Assembly: GCA_905236115.1 (NCBI GenBank)
Contig: CAJOOL010000219.1
Coordinates: 1 to 5,265, forward strand
DNA: 5,265 bases
Direction: 5' to 3'
From: an uncultured Endomicrobiia bacterium
Lineage (GTDB): Bacteria > Elusimicrobiota > Endomicrobiia > Endomicrobiales > Endomicrobiaceae
The position numbers were made by a program, and so were the translations under genes. The notes beneath the pieces were generated by a model. The model was not told the origin of the DNA, searched no databases, and saw nothing but the letters and a program-made list of their open reading frames with translations. Below, in pieces: positions 1 to 4,871 of the stretch. Every line of letters begins with the position of its first letter. Within the stretch, counting starts at the first letter, position 1.

Positions 1-309
1 ATGCCTTCCGGTGAAATAAGACTGGTTCTAGTTAGGTGTTATGCGACGGTAGGACAGGTCGGAAATATTGAACACGAAAACGTTTCAATAGGTTCGGCGG
101 GAAGACACCGTCACTTCGGTAAGAAACCTCATGTGCGCGGAACGGCCATGAACTCCGTTGACCATCCTCACGGTGGTGGCAGAGGTAGATCTAAAGGTAA
201 CAATCAGCCTCGCAGTCCATGGAACCAGCCTGCAAAGGGTTTCAAGACAAGACCAAGGAAAGTTTGGGATTGGATGATAGTAAGCCACAGAAACAAGGCT
301 AAGAAGTAA
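1..309 (+). CDS. rplB: 50S ribosomal protein L2 (uL2), C-terminal part, 5' end cut by window
   Basis: uL2 sits near the peptidyl-transferase centre of the 50S subunit, binds 23S rRNA and helps subunit joining. The visible 102 codons match the C-terminal third of the usual ~275-residue protein. PSGE opens the segment, GTAM is at 47-50, and the hallmark VDHPHGGG at 53-60 includes the Asp/His pair tied to ribosome activity in E. coli. KGFKTR follows at 79-84, then a basic tail. The ATG at base 1 is not the true start: it falls at an internal position of the family alignment, and the N-terminal RNA-binding domain should lie upstream. Differences from the common form are NSVDH instead of NPVDH, GGGRGR instead of GGGEGR, and a tail with WDW (89-91). 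The gene ends in TAA, 20 bases before rpsS. The identification is firm; only the upstream part is unseen. Confidence 0.97.
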   Translation: MPSGEIRLVLVRCYATVGQVGNIEHENVSIGSAGRHRHFGKKPHVRGTAMNSVDHPHGGGRGRSKGNNQPRSPWNQPAKGFKTRPRKVWDWMIVSHRNKAKK

Positions 310-329
310 TTTTTTAACAGGAGCAGCAA

Positions 330-614
330 ATGAGCAGGTCAATTAAAAAAGGACCTTATGTAGATGCCAAACTTTTAAAGAAAATGCAGCAGCTTAACAG
401 TTCCGGCGAAAAGAAAGTAATAAAAACTTGGGCAAGAGCCTCTGTAATTACTCCGGAATTCGTAGGGCATACGTTGGCTATACATAATGGCAAAAAATTT
501 CTTCCGGTATTCATATCGGAACAAATGGTTGGACATAAACTTGGTGAATTCGTTCCTACCAGAATATTTAAAGGACACGGCGGAATGACCAAGCAGGAAA
601 CTTCATTAACATAA
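330..614 (+). CDS. rpsS: 30S ribosomal protein S19 (uS19)
   Basis: uS19 is a protein of the 30S head that packs with uS13 and lies close to A-site tRNA. The 94 residues are close to the normal ~92. The start [12 protein letters not shown] is the family signature, and a basic first half contains VIKTWARAS (30-38). The highly conserved block with [11 protein letters not shown] (52-62) follows, then MVGHKLGEF (66-74) and FKGHGG near the end. The ATG is chosen because it matches the family N-terminus and follows an AGGAG Shine-Dalgarno (319-323) with 6 bases between. It lies 20 bases after rplB, as expected in the S10 operon. The TAA stop is itself part of an AT-rich inverted repeat in the unusually long 70-base gap before rplV. 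Nothing in the protein looks damaged. Confidence 0.98.
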   Translation: MSRSIKKGPYVDAKLLKKMQQLNSSGEKKVIKTWARASVITPEFVGHTLAIHNGKKFLPVFISEQMVGHKLGEFVPTRIFKGHGGMTKQETSLT

Positions 615-628
615 TATCCTGATATTAT
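611..628. repeat. AT-rich inverted repeat overlapping the rpsS stop
   Basis: ATAATATC at 611-618 and GATATTAT at 621-628 are perfect 8-base reverse complements with a CT spacer. As RNA this could fold as a 7-bp stem with a CCTG loop. The stem is almost all A-U and has no T-tract after it, so it is not a convincing terminator. It lies in the 70-base rpsS-rplV gap (615-684), where most gaps in this window are 12-39 bases. It could be a weak RNA element or chance in AT-rich DNA. Apart from the rplV Shine-Dalgarno (AAGGGA, 672-677), nothing else is recognisable in the gap. Confidence 0.35.
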
Positions 629-684
629 ATACGGTGAGAGTTTTCATAAATTTTAGTGAATAAAAAAGACAAAGGGAAAAAAAG

Positions 685-1161
685 ATGGAAGCAAGAGCAA
701 TAGCAAGATTTGTAAGATATGCTCCCAGAAAAGTTAATCAGGTTTTGACCGTTATAAGAAACGAAAGAGTTCCCAAAGCATTTGAAATTCTTTCTTTCTT
801 GCCTAAAAATGCAACGGAGCTTGTAGAAAAAGTTTTAAAAAGTGCGGTTGCAAATTCCGGCAAACTTAATGACTTTTCAGGGTTAAAAGTAAAGGAAGCA
901 TGGGTAGGACAGGGACCTACATTGAAAAGAATGAGACCCGGTCCCCAGGGAAGAGGTCTTCCTTATAAGAGAAAAACATCTCATTTAACGATAATCGTTA
1001 CCGATGAAGGTGTAGCTCCGGAGAAGAGAAAGAAAAAAACGGCAGTAAAAGTGGCCGCACCTGTTGCACAGGAAGCAGAAGAAAAAACTGCCAAAAAAGC
1101 AAAAAAAACGACTGCTAAAAAAACAACGAAGAAAACCGAAAAAGAAGCGGCAGCCGAATAA
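685..1161 (+). CDS. rplV: 50S ribosomal protein L22 (uL22) with long basic C-terminal tail
   Basis: uL22 binds several 23S rRNA domains during 50S assembly, and its long beta-hairpin lines the peptide exit tunnel. Residues 1 to ~107 are a normal uL22 core: RYAPRKVNQV (11-20), LKSAVAN (51-57), GPTLKR (77-82), the hairpin tip PGPQGRG (85-91) and TSHLTIIV (98-105). The tip is unusual, because the family norm is close to PRAxGRA. After the core comes a tail (about 108-158), rich in Lys, Ala, Thr and Glu with KKTTAKKTT-like repeats, giving 158 residues instead of ~110. The tail is probably disordered; similar tails occur on ribosomal proteins of some phyla. The start fits the family N-terminus and has AAGGGA 7 bases upstream. 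It ends in tandem stops TAATAA. The A-runs coding the tail include a possible slippery site at 1101-1107. Confidence 0.96.
   Translation: MEARAIARFVRYAPRKVNQVLTVIRNERVPKAFEILSFLPKNATELVEKVLKSAVANSGKLNDFSGLKVKEAWVGQGPTLKRMRPGPQGRGLPYKRKTSHLTIIVTDEGVAPEKRKKKTAVKVAAPVAQEAEEKTAKKAKKTTAKKTTKKTEKEAAAE
1024..1158 (+). repeat. Low-complexity A-rich tract coding the uL22 tail
   Basis: This stretch codes residues 114-158 of uL22, mostly Lys, Ala, Thr and Glu, with imperfect repeats of AKK and KKTT. It contains A-runs of 6 (1082-1087), 6 (1093-1098), 8 (1101-1108) and 7 (1117-1123). It is a low-complexity coding segment, not a separate element. The homopolymers make it a place where length may vary between strains, or where polymerase or ribosome slippage is possible. 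Confidence 0.7.
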
Positions 1162-1200
1162 TAAAAGAAATAAAAATTAAAATTTGAGAAAGGTAAGAAT

Positions 1201-1917
1201 ATGGGTCATAAAATTCATCCTAAGAGTGTCAGAGTAGGCTACATCAAGGATTGGGATTCCAAGTGGTTTAATCTAAAAGAAATGCCCGACTTTATAGAAG
1301 AAGATTTTAGAATAAGAGCTTATTTGAAAGATAAATTGAAAATGGCTTCCGTTTCCAAAATCGGTCTTGAAAGAGCGGGAAAATATATCAGAGTAAATAT
1401 CTATACGTCCAGACCCGGTATCGTTATCGGTAAGGGCGGACAAGGCATAGAAAGCATCAGAACGGAAGTTGAACAGATGACCGGAAGAAAGGCTTTTGTT
1501 AACGTTATGGAAATCAAAAGAGCCGAAGTTGATGCTCAGCTTGCCGCAGACGGCATTGCATATCAGCTTGAAAAACAGGTTGCTTTCAGAAGAGCAATGA
1601 AGAAAGTTATAGAAAAGGCCATGGCTGCCGGTGCACAAGGCATAAAAGTTATGTGTGCGGGAAGACTCGGCGGTGCCGAAATTGCAAGAACCGAATGGCT
1701 TAAAGAGGGAAGAGTTCCTCTTCAGACTTTCAGAGCCGAAATAGATTACGGTTTTTCCGAAGCCAATACGACTATGGGAAAAATCGGTATAAAAGTATGG
1801 ATATTCAAGAAAGAACATTTTCAAAAAACCGCAAAAGAACTTTTGGAAGAAGCAAAACTTGTTGAAAATGTTGACGAAGTAAGCACAGCATCTCAGGCTG
1901 CTGCAGATAATAAGTAA
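1201..1917 (+). CDS. rpsC: 30S ribosomal protein S3 (uS3)
   Basis: uS3 is a 30S head protein that forms the mRNA entry tunnel with uS4 and uS5 and contributes to mRNA unwinding. At 238 residues it is within the usual bacterial range. The N-terminus MGHKIHPKS corresponds to the common MGQKxxP start. A type-2 KH domain carries the GxxG loop as GKGG (77-80) in IVIGKGGQGIES. FRRAMKK (129-135) matches the basic helix whose E. coli equivalents (R131, R132, K135) are tied to helicase activity. The C-terminal domain has GRLGGAEIARTEW (154-166), EGRVPLQTFRAEIDYG (169-184) and GKIGIKVWIF. The last ~30 residues are acidic/alanine-rich and variable. A GAGAAAGG Shine-Dalgarno (1186-1193) lies 7 bases before the ATG. 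The TAA stop is directly followed by the Shine-Dalgarno of rplP, suggesting coupled translation. IKDWDSKWF in the N-terminus may be a lineage marker. Confidence 0.98.
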   Translation: MGHKIHPKSVRVGYIKDWDSKWFNLKEMPDFIEEDFRIRAYLKDKLKMASVSKIGLERAGKYIRVNIYTSRPGIVIGKGGQGIESIRTEVEQMTGRKAFVNVMEIKRAEVDAQLAADGIAYQLEKQVAFRRAMKKVIEKAMAAGAQGIKVMCAGRLGGAEIARTEWLKEGRVPLQTFRAEIDYGFSEANTTMGKIGIKVWIFKKEHFQKTAKELLEEAKLVENVDEVSTASQAAADNK

Positions 1918-1932
1918 GGAAGGACAAAATAT

Positions 1933-2346
1933 ATGTTGATGCCAAAGAGAGTTAAATACAGAAAGACTCAAAGAGGAAGAATGAAGGGCTATGCTAAAGG
2001 CGGAACGGCTCTTTCTTTCGGCACTTTCGGACTTCAAGCTCTTGAGCCTGTTTGGTTGAACAGCAACCAGATAGAAGCTGCTCGTATAGCTTTGACGAAG
2101 TTTACCAAAAAAGGCGGAAAAATCTGGATAAGAGTATTTCCCGATAAGTCCATTACCAAAAAGCCCGCTGAAACCAGAATGGGTAAAGGTAAAGGAGATC
2201 CGCAGTTTTGGGTAGCTGTAGTTAAGCCGGGCAGAGTAATGTTTGAAATGGAAGGTATTCCGGAAGCCGATGCAAGAGCAGCACTTAAACTTGCTTCCGA
2301 CAAACTTCCCATACATTGCAAAATTTTAGTAAGACAGGAAATATAA
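1933..2346 (+). CDS. rplP: 50S ribosomal protein L16 (uL16)
   Basis: uL16 is a late-assembling 50S protein between the central protuberance and the peptidyl-transferase centre, where it contacts A- and P-site tRNA. The 137 residues are the normal length. The start [11 protein letters not shown] is the family signature. Also visible are RGRMKG (14-19), [11 protein letters not shown] (29-39), [12 protein letters not shown] (46-57), [12 protein letters not shown] (61-72), RMGKGKG (82-88), FWVAVVKPG (92-100) and [16 protein letters not shown]. Arg82 corresponds to the Arg that is hydroxylated in E. coli (R81); whether it is modified here cannot be seen. The ATG is preferred over the second Met (residue 3) because it fits the family, and GGAAGGA (1918-1924) stands 8 bases upstream, touching the rpsC stop. 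Tandem TAATAA ends the gene, 15 bases before rpmC. Confidence 0.98.
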   Translation: MLMPKRVKYRKTQRGRMKGYAKGGTALSFGTFGLQALEPVWLNSNQIEAARIALTKFTKKGGKIWIRVFPDKSITKKPAETRMGKGKGDPQFWVAVVKPGRVMFEMEGIPEADARAALKLASDKLPIHCKILVRQEI

Positions 2347-2361
2347 TAACGGAAGAGAAAT

Positions 2362-2565
2362 ATGAAACAGAAAAATTGGCAAGAGATTAAAAATATGTCA
2401 TCGGCCGAGTTGAACGCAAAACTTAATGAGTTTGAGGATAAATACTACAAACTTAAGTTTAGAAATTCAACCGTTCCGGTAAAAAATCCTCTGGAAATCA
2501 GAGAATTGAGAAAGAATATAGCAAGAGTAAAAACGCTTCTTGCTCAAGCAGAAAAAGGGAAATAA
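2362..2565 (+). CDS. rpmC: 50S ribosomal protein L29 (uL29)
   Basis: uL29 is a small helical protein near the exit of the peptide tunnel, beside uL23, where trigger factor and SRP dock. At 67 residues it has the typical size and is predicted to be two antiparallel helices. The first holds MSSAELNAKLNEFEDKYYKL (12-31). The second holds EIRELRKNIARVKTLLAQ (45-62), with the conserved R..IAR..T pattern. The connecting segment LKFRNSTVPVKNP replaces the more common LKFQxAxGQLxNP, so the usual Gln and Gly are absent. The full-length start is used because GGAAGAG (2351-2357) lies 4 bases upstream and because starting at Met12 would remove part of the first helix. It sits between rplP and rpsQ, its usual position. 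Confidence 0.95.
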   Translation: MKQKNWQEIKNMSSAELNAKLNEFEDKYYKLKFRNSTVPVKNPLEIRELRKNIARVKTLLAQAEKGK

Positions 2566-2598
2566 TCATTCCCAAAACAGTAAAAATAGGAAGGAATA

Positions 2599-2853
2599 AT
2601 GGAAGAACGCGGAAAAAGAAAATCAATGCAGGGAATAGTAGTCAGCGATAAATCTTCTAAAACAAGAATTGTTGCTGTTGAAAGAACGATAAAACATCCG
2701 TTATACGGCAGAATAATAAGAGTTAAATCCAAATTTTCCGTTCACGATGAAAAGAATGAATCCAAAGCGGGCGATTTGGTTTCTATAATGGAATCAAGAC
2801 CTATGTCAAAGACCAAAAGATGGGTTTTGACATCAGTTGTAAACAAAGCATAA
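2599..2853 (+). CDS. rpsQ: 30S ribosomal protein S17 (uS17)
   Basis: uS17 is an OB-fold protein that binds the 5' domain of 16S rRNA early in 30S assembly. The 84 residues are the standard length. Visible family blocks are GIVVSDKSSKTRIVAVER (12-29), KHPLYGRIIR (32-41), the HDEKNESKAGDLVSIMESRP stretch (49-68) and SKTKRWVL (70-77). The SKTKRW block is especially diagnostic. An AGGAAGG Shine-Dalgarno (2588-2594) lies only 4 bases before the ATG, a tight but usable spacing. Met10 is a poorer start because the basic N-terminal extension is normal for the family. In E. coli this gene ends the S10 operon. Here only 12 bases separate it from rplN, and the rplN Shine-Dalgarno overlaps the rpsQ stop, so transcription very probably continues. 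Confidence 0.98.
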   Translation: MEERGKRKSMQGIVVSDKSSKTRIVAVERTIKHPLYGRIIRVKSKFSVHDEKNESKAGDLVSIMESRPMSKTKRWVLTSVVNKA

Positions 2854-2865
2854 GGAAATAAGACA

Positions 2866-3234
2866 ATGATTCAAGAAAGAACAATTTTAAACGTAGCAGA
2901 TAATTCCGGAGCAAAGAAAGTTCGCTGCTTCAGAGTTATGAAAGGCTTAAAAAGAAGATATGCAGGCTTGGGCGATGTCGTTATGGCTTCGGTTCAGGAT
3001 GCCATACCGCACGGTAACATCAAGAAAGGCGATGTCGTTAAAGTGGTTATAGTAAGAACTGCCAAAGAATACCGCAGAGAAGACGGAACCTACATAAGGT
3101 TTGACGATAATGCTGCAGTAATCATTAACGACGAGGGTGAACCGAAAGGAACCCGTATTTTCGGACCTATAGCAAGAGAGCTCAGAGAGGCCAACTACTT
3201 GAAAATTATATCTCTTGCACCGGAAGTAATATAA
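2866..3234 (+). CDS. rplN: 50S ribosomal protein L14 (uL14)
   Basis: uL14 lies on the inter-subunit face of the 50S, makes bridges to 16S rRNA and is the known docking site of the silencing factor RsfS. The 122 residues are exactly the normal length. Signatures are [19 protein letters not shown] (1-19), [13 protein letters not shown] (36-48), [13 protein letters not shown] (53-65), the [14 protein letters not shown] block (76-89), then [15 protein letters not shown] (93-107) and a short C-terminal strand. This is one of the most conserved ribosomal proteins and nothing here departs from the pattern. The Shine-Dalgarno is AAGGA at 2852-2856, overlapping the rpsQ TAA, with 9 bases before the ATG. 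It is the first gene of the classical spc operon, but no promoter or terminator precedes it here. It ends in TAATAA. Confidence 0.99.
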   Translation: MIQERTILNVADNSGAKKVRCFRVMKGLKRRYAGLGDVVMASVQDAIPHGNIKKGDVVKVVIVRTAKEYRREDGTYIRFDDNAAVIINDEGEPKGTRIFGPIARELREANYLKIISLAPEVI

Positions 3235-3258
3235 TAAGTTTTTAACAGGATAGAAAAT

Positions 3259-3570
3259 ATGCTTAACATTAAGAAAAAAGATAAAGTTGTAGTTTTAACA
3301 GGTAAAGACAAGGGCAAAGAAGGCGAAGTTTTGAAAGTTCTTTCCGACGACAATAGAGTTATCGTTTCCAAGGTGAACTTTGTAAAAAGGCACACGAAAC
3401 CCACACAGGTAGCTCCCGGAGGAATAAAAGAGAAAGAAGCACCCCTTTCGATTTCAAACGTAATGCTTGTTTGTCCTAAATGCGGCAAACCCAACAGACC
3501 GAAGTTTGACAAATTGTCCGACGGTAAAAAGGTCAGAGTTTGCAGAAAATGCGGAGAAATAATAGTTTAG
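3259..3570 (+). CDS. rplX: 50S ribosomal protein L24 (uL24), zinc-ribbon form
   Basis: uL24 starts 50S assembly by binding the 5' region of 23S rRNA and sits near the tunnel exit. The N-terminal part is a KOW motif (about 5-36, including VVVLTGKDKGKEGEV), followed by SKVNFVKRHTKP (37-48) and GGIKEKEAPLSISNVML (54-70), all standard. The C-terminal part has two CxxC pairs, CPKC (72-75) and CRKC (95-98), where many bacteria have DPKT and a cysteine-free pair. That spacing fits a zinc ribbon. Cysteine-bearing uL24 is known in some bacteria (from memory, Thermus has it). Length is 103 residues, normal. The upstream region has AACAGGA (3244-3250), 8 bases before the ATG. The stop is TAG, one of only two non-TAA stops here. 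It lies between rplN and rplE as in the spc operon. Confidence 0.97.
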   Translation: MLNIKKKDKVVVLTGKDKGKEGEVLKVLSDDNRVIVSKVNFVKRHTKPTQVAPGGIKEKEAPLSISNVMLVCPKCGKPNRPKFDKLSDGKKVRVCRKCGEIIV

Positions 3571-3591
3571 TATAAGGGAAGATAATAAATT

Positions 3592-4146
3592 ATGAATCAA
3601 GTACCCAGATTAAAAGAGTTGTATGTAAAAAACGTAATACCGGCTTTGGAAAAGGAGTTCGGTTTTAAAAATGCCAACGAAGTTCCGAAACTTTCAAAAG
3701 TAGTTGTAAATATCGGGCTTTCCGAAGCAAAAGAAAACGTAAAAGTTTTGGAAACTGCAACTGCAGAGCTTGCAGCAATTACCGGCCAGAAGCCTGTTAC
3801 CTGCAGAGCCAAGGCATCCGTTTCCAACTTCAAAATAAGAGAAGGAATGCCTATCGGTATCAAGGTTACCTTAAGAGGTGCCATAATGTATGAATTCTTG
3901 GACAGGCTTATGAATATAGCTATGCCCAGAATCAGAGACTTCAGAGGCATCGAACCCAATAAATTTGACGGAAGAGGAAATTTTAATATCGGTCTTACCG
4001 AGCAGTATATTTTCCCCGAAATCAATGTTGAAAAGTCCGATAAAGCAAGAGGTATGAATATTACCATAGTTACTACCGCTAAAAAAGATGAACATGCCAA
4101 AGCTCTTTTGGACTTTTTAGGTATGCCGTTTAAGAAGAGAAAATAA
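3592..4146 (+). CDS. rplE: 50S ribosomal protein L5 (uL5)
   Basis: uL5 binds 5S rRNA in the central protuberance, contacts P-site tRNA and forms a bridge with uS13 in the 30S head. The 184 residues are normal. Recognisable blocks are [19 protein letters not shown] (5-23), [14 protein letters not shown] (33-46), [19 protein letters not shown] (65-83), [13 protein letters not shown] (84-96), MYEFLDRL (99-106), MPRIRDFRG (110-118), [18 protein letters not shown] and the end GMPFKKRK. The start fits the family N-terminus; AAGGGAAG (3574-3581) lies 10 bases upstream, slightly long spacing. In E. coli uS8 represses spc translation at a site near the start of this gene. I could not see a convincing matching fold here. 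The gap to rpsN is 82 bases, the longest in the window. Confidence 0.98.
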   Translation: MNQVPRLKELYVKNVIPALEKEFGFKNANEVPKLSKVVVNIGLSEAKENVKVLETATAELAAITGQKPVTCRAKASVSNFKIREGMPIGIKVTLRGAIMYEFLDRLMNIAMPRIRDFRGIEPNKFDGRGNFNIGLTEQYIFPEINVEKSDKARGMNITIVTTAKKDEHAKALLDFLGMPFKKRK

Positions 4147-4228
4147 AGAAGTAAAAATGCGTCGTAAACATTTGCACGGATAAAAAACTTGCGGTGTGAA
4201 TATAAAATAAAATTAACAGAGGCGTTTT
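4147..4228 (+). other. 82-base rplE-rpsN gap with possible weak hairpin
   Basis: This gap is longer than the others here. ATTTGCAC (4170-4177) can pair with GTGTGAAT (4194-4201) over 8 bp, two of them G-U, around a 16-base loop. A short reading frame, ATG at 4157 to TAA at 4183, would encode the 8-residue MRRKHLHG, with only a weak GAAG upstream. TATAAA at 4201-4206 resembles a -10 box, but no -35 box sits at the right distance. AGAGG at 4218-4222 is the rpsN Shine-Dalgarno. It could be a regulatory RNA for rpsN or the genes after it, or just loose spacer. Confidence 0.3.
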
Positions 4229-4414
4229 ATGGCAACAACTTCAGCTGAAGCAAAAATGCGCAAACCTCAAAAGTTTGCAACTAGGTACAGGAACAGATGT
4301 CGCCTGTGCGGAAGGCCTAGAGGCTACTATAGAGATTTCGGTTTATGCAGAATATGCTTTCGTAAGCTTGCACACAACGGAGAAATTCCCGGTGTTTCTA
4401 AGTCAAGCTGGTAG
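4229..4414 (+). CDS. rpsN: 30S ribosomal protein S14 type Z (uS14), zinc-binding
   Basis: uS14 is a 30S head protein packed against uS3 and uS10 and needed for late head assembly. At 61 residues it is the short zinc-binding form (also called rpsZ), not the ~100-residue cysteine-free form. Two CxxC pairs are CRLC (24-27) and CRIC (40-43), which should hold one zinc ion. Other blocks are [20 protein letters not shown] (23-42), then LAHNGEIPG (47-55) and the terminal KSSW. The N-terminus [13 protein letters not shown] corresponds to the usual MAKKxxxxKxxRKP. Met10 is an unlikely start because AGAGG lies 6 bases before the first ATG. The gene ends in TAGTAG, 38 bases before rpsH. Whether a second, zinc-free copy exists elsewhere cannot be told. 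Confidence 0.98.
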   Translation: MATTSAEAKMRKPQKFATRYRNRCRLCGRPRGYYRDFGLCRICFRKLAHNGEIPGVSKSSW

Positions 4415-4452
4415 TAGTTTGGCAGTAATTTAAAATTAAAAAGAGGTTAGTA

Positions 4453-4848
4453 ATGATTACAGATCCTATATCAGACATGTTTGTCCGTATTCGTAATGCG
4501 AATGCAAAACTTCATGAAAAAGTTGATATTCCGTCTTCAAAAGTAAAAACCGAAATTGCCAGAGTTTTGAAAGAAGAAGGATATATTGCAAATTATAAAC
4601 ACATTGAAGACCAGAAACAGGGTGTTTTAAGAGTTTACTTAAAATACGATAATGACGGTAAAGCTGTTCTTCAGGGAATAAAGAGAGTTTCCAAGCCAAG
4701 CTTGAGAATTTTCAAAGGTCATGAAGAGCTTCCGAAGGTTTTGGGAAGTTTCGGTATAGCCGTCATATCAACGTCTAAAGGTATGATGTCCAGTAAAAAA
4801 GCCAAAGAAGCCAAAGTCGGCGGCGAAGTAATAGGATATGTTTGGTAA
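4453..4848 (+). CDS. rpsH: 30S ribosomal protein S8 (uS8)
   Basis: uS8 is a primary binder of the central domain of 16S rRNA (helix 21) and, in E. coli, the repressor of spc operon translation. The 131 residues are the normal length. The N-terminal domain shows TDPISDMFVRIRNA (3-16), VDIPSSKVKTEIARVLKEEG (24-43) and YI. The C-terminal RNA-binding domain shows KRVSKPSLRIF (77-87), LPKVLGSFGIAVISTSKGMM (93-112) and the end VGGEVIGYVW. Ser83 replaces the usual Gly of KPGLR, and GSFG (98-101) replaces the common GGLG; both are mild. A AGAGG Shine-Dalgarno (4442-4446) stands 6 bases before the ATG. It lies between rpsN and rplF, as in the spc operon. Confidence 0.98.
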   Translation: MITDPISDMFVRIRNANAKLHEKVDIPSSKVKTEIARVLKEEGYIANYKHIEDQKQGVLRVYLKYDNDGKAVLQGIKRVSKPSLRIFKGHEELPKVLGSFGIAVISTSKGMMSSKKAKEAKVGGEVIGYVW

Positions 4849-4871
4849 AATTATAATATTGAGGTTTTCAA

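Noticed and set aside
1..3. ATG at base 1 as the start of a complete 102-residue gene
   Set aside because: The protein aligns to the C-terminal third of uL2, where this Met lies mid-protein next to PSGE. The gene is cut by the window edge.
1273..2316. A 347-codon open frame on the minus strand across rpsC and rplP
   Set aside because: It is codon-aligned with both sense genes, so it stays open merely because the sense genes avoid TTA, CTA and TCA codons over this span. The predicted protein is rich in Ser, Phe, Cys and Tyr, resembles no family I know, and lies opposite two certain genes.
3560..3620. An E. coli-like uS8 binding site at the rplX-rplE junction
   Set aside because: The 21-base gap and the start of rplE show no stem with the bulged features expected of a helix 21 mimic; nothing convincing could be paired by eye.
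3597..4100. A 167-codon open frame on the minus strand opposite rplE
   Set aside because: A shadow of the conserved uL5 gene. Its hydrophobic look comes from reverse complements of Lys- and Glu-rich codons, and it has no family match I recognise.
4201..4206. TATAAA in the rplE-rpsN gap as a promoter -10 box
   Set aside because: The nearest -35-like sequence, TTGCAC at 4172-4177, is 23 bases away, too far for a standard promoter, and the TG two bases upstream is not in the extended -10 position.
4849..4871. Perfect TATAAT (4852-4857) upstream of rplF as a possible promoter
   Set aside because: No -35-like hexamer stands about 17 bases upstream (that region is the rpsH 3' end), and the box is only 14 bases before the ATG, within AT-rich spacer. 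Chance is more likely.
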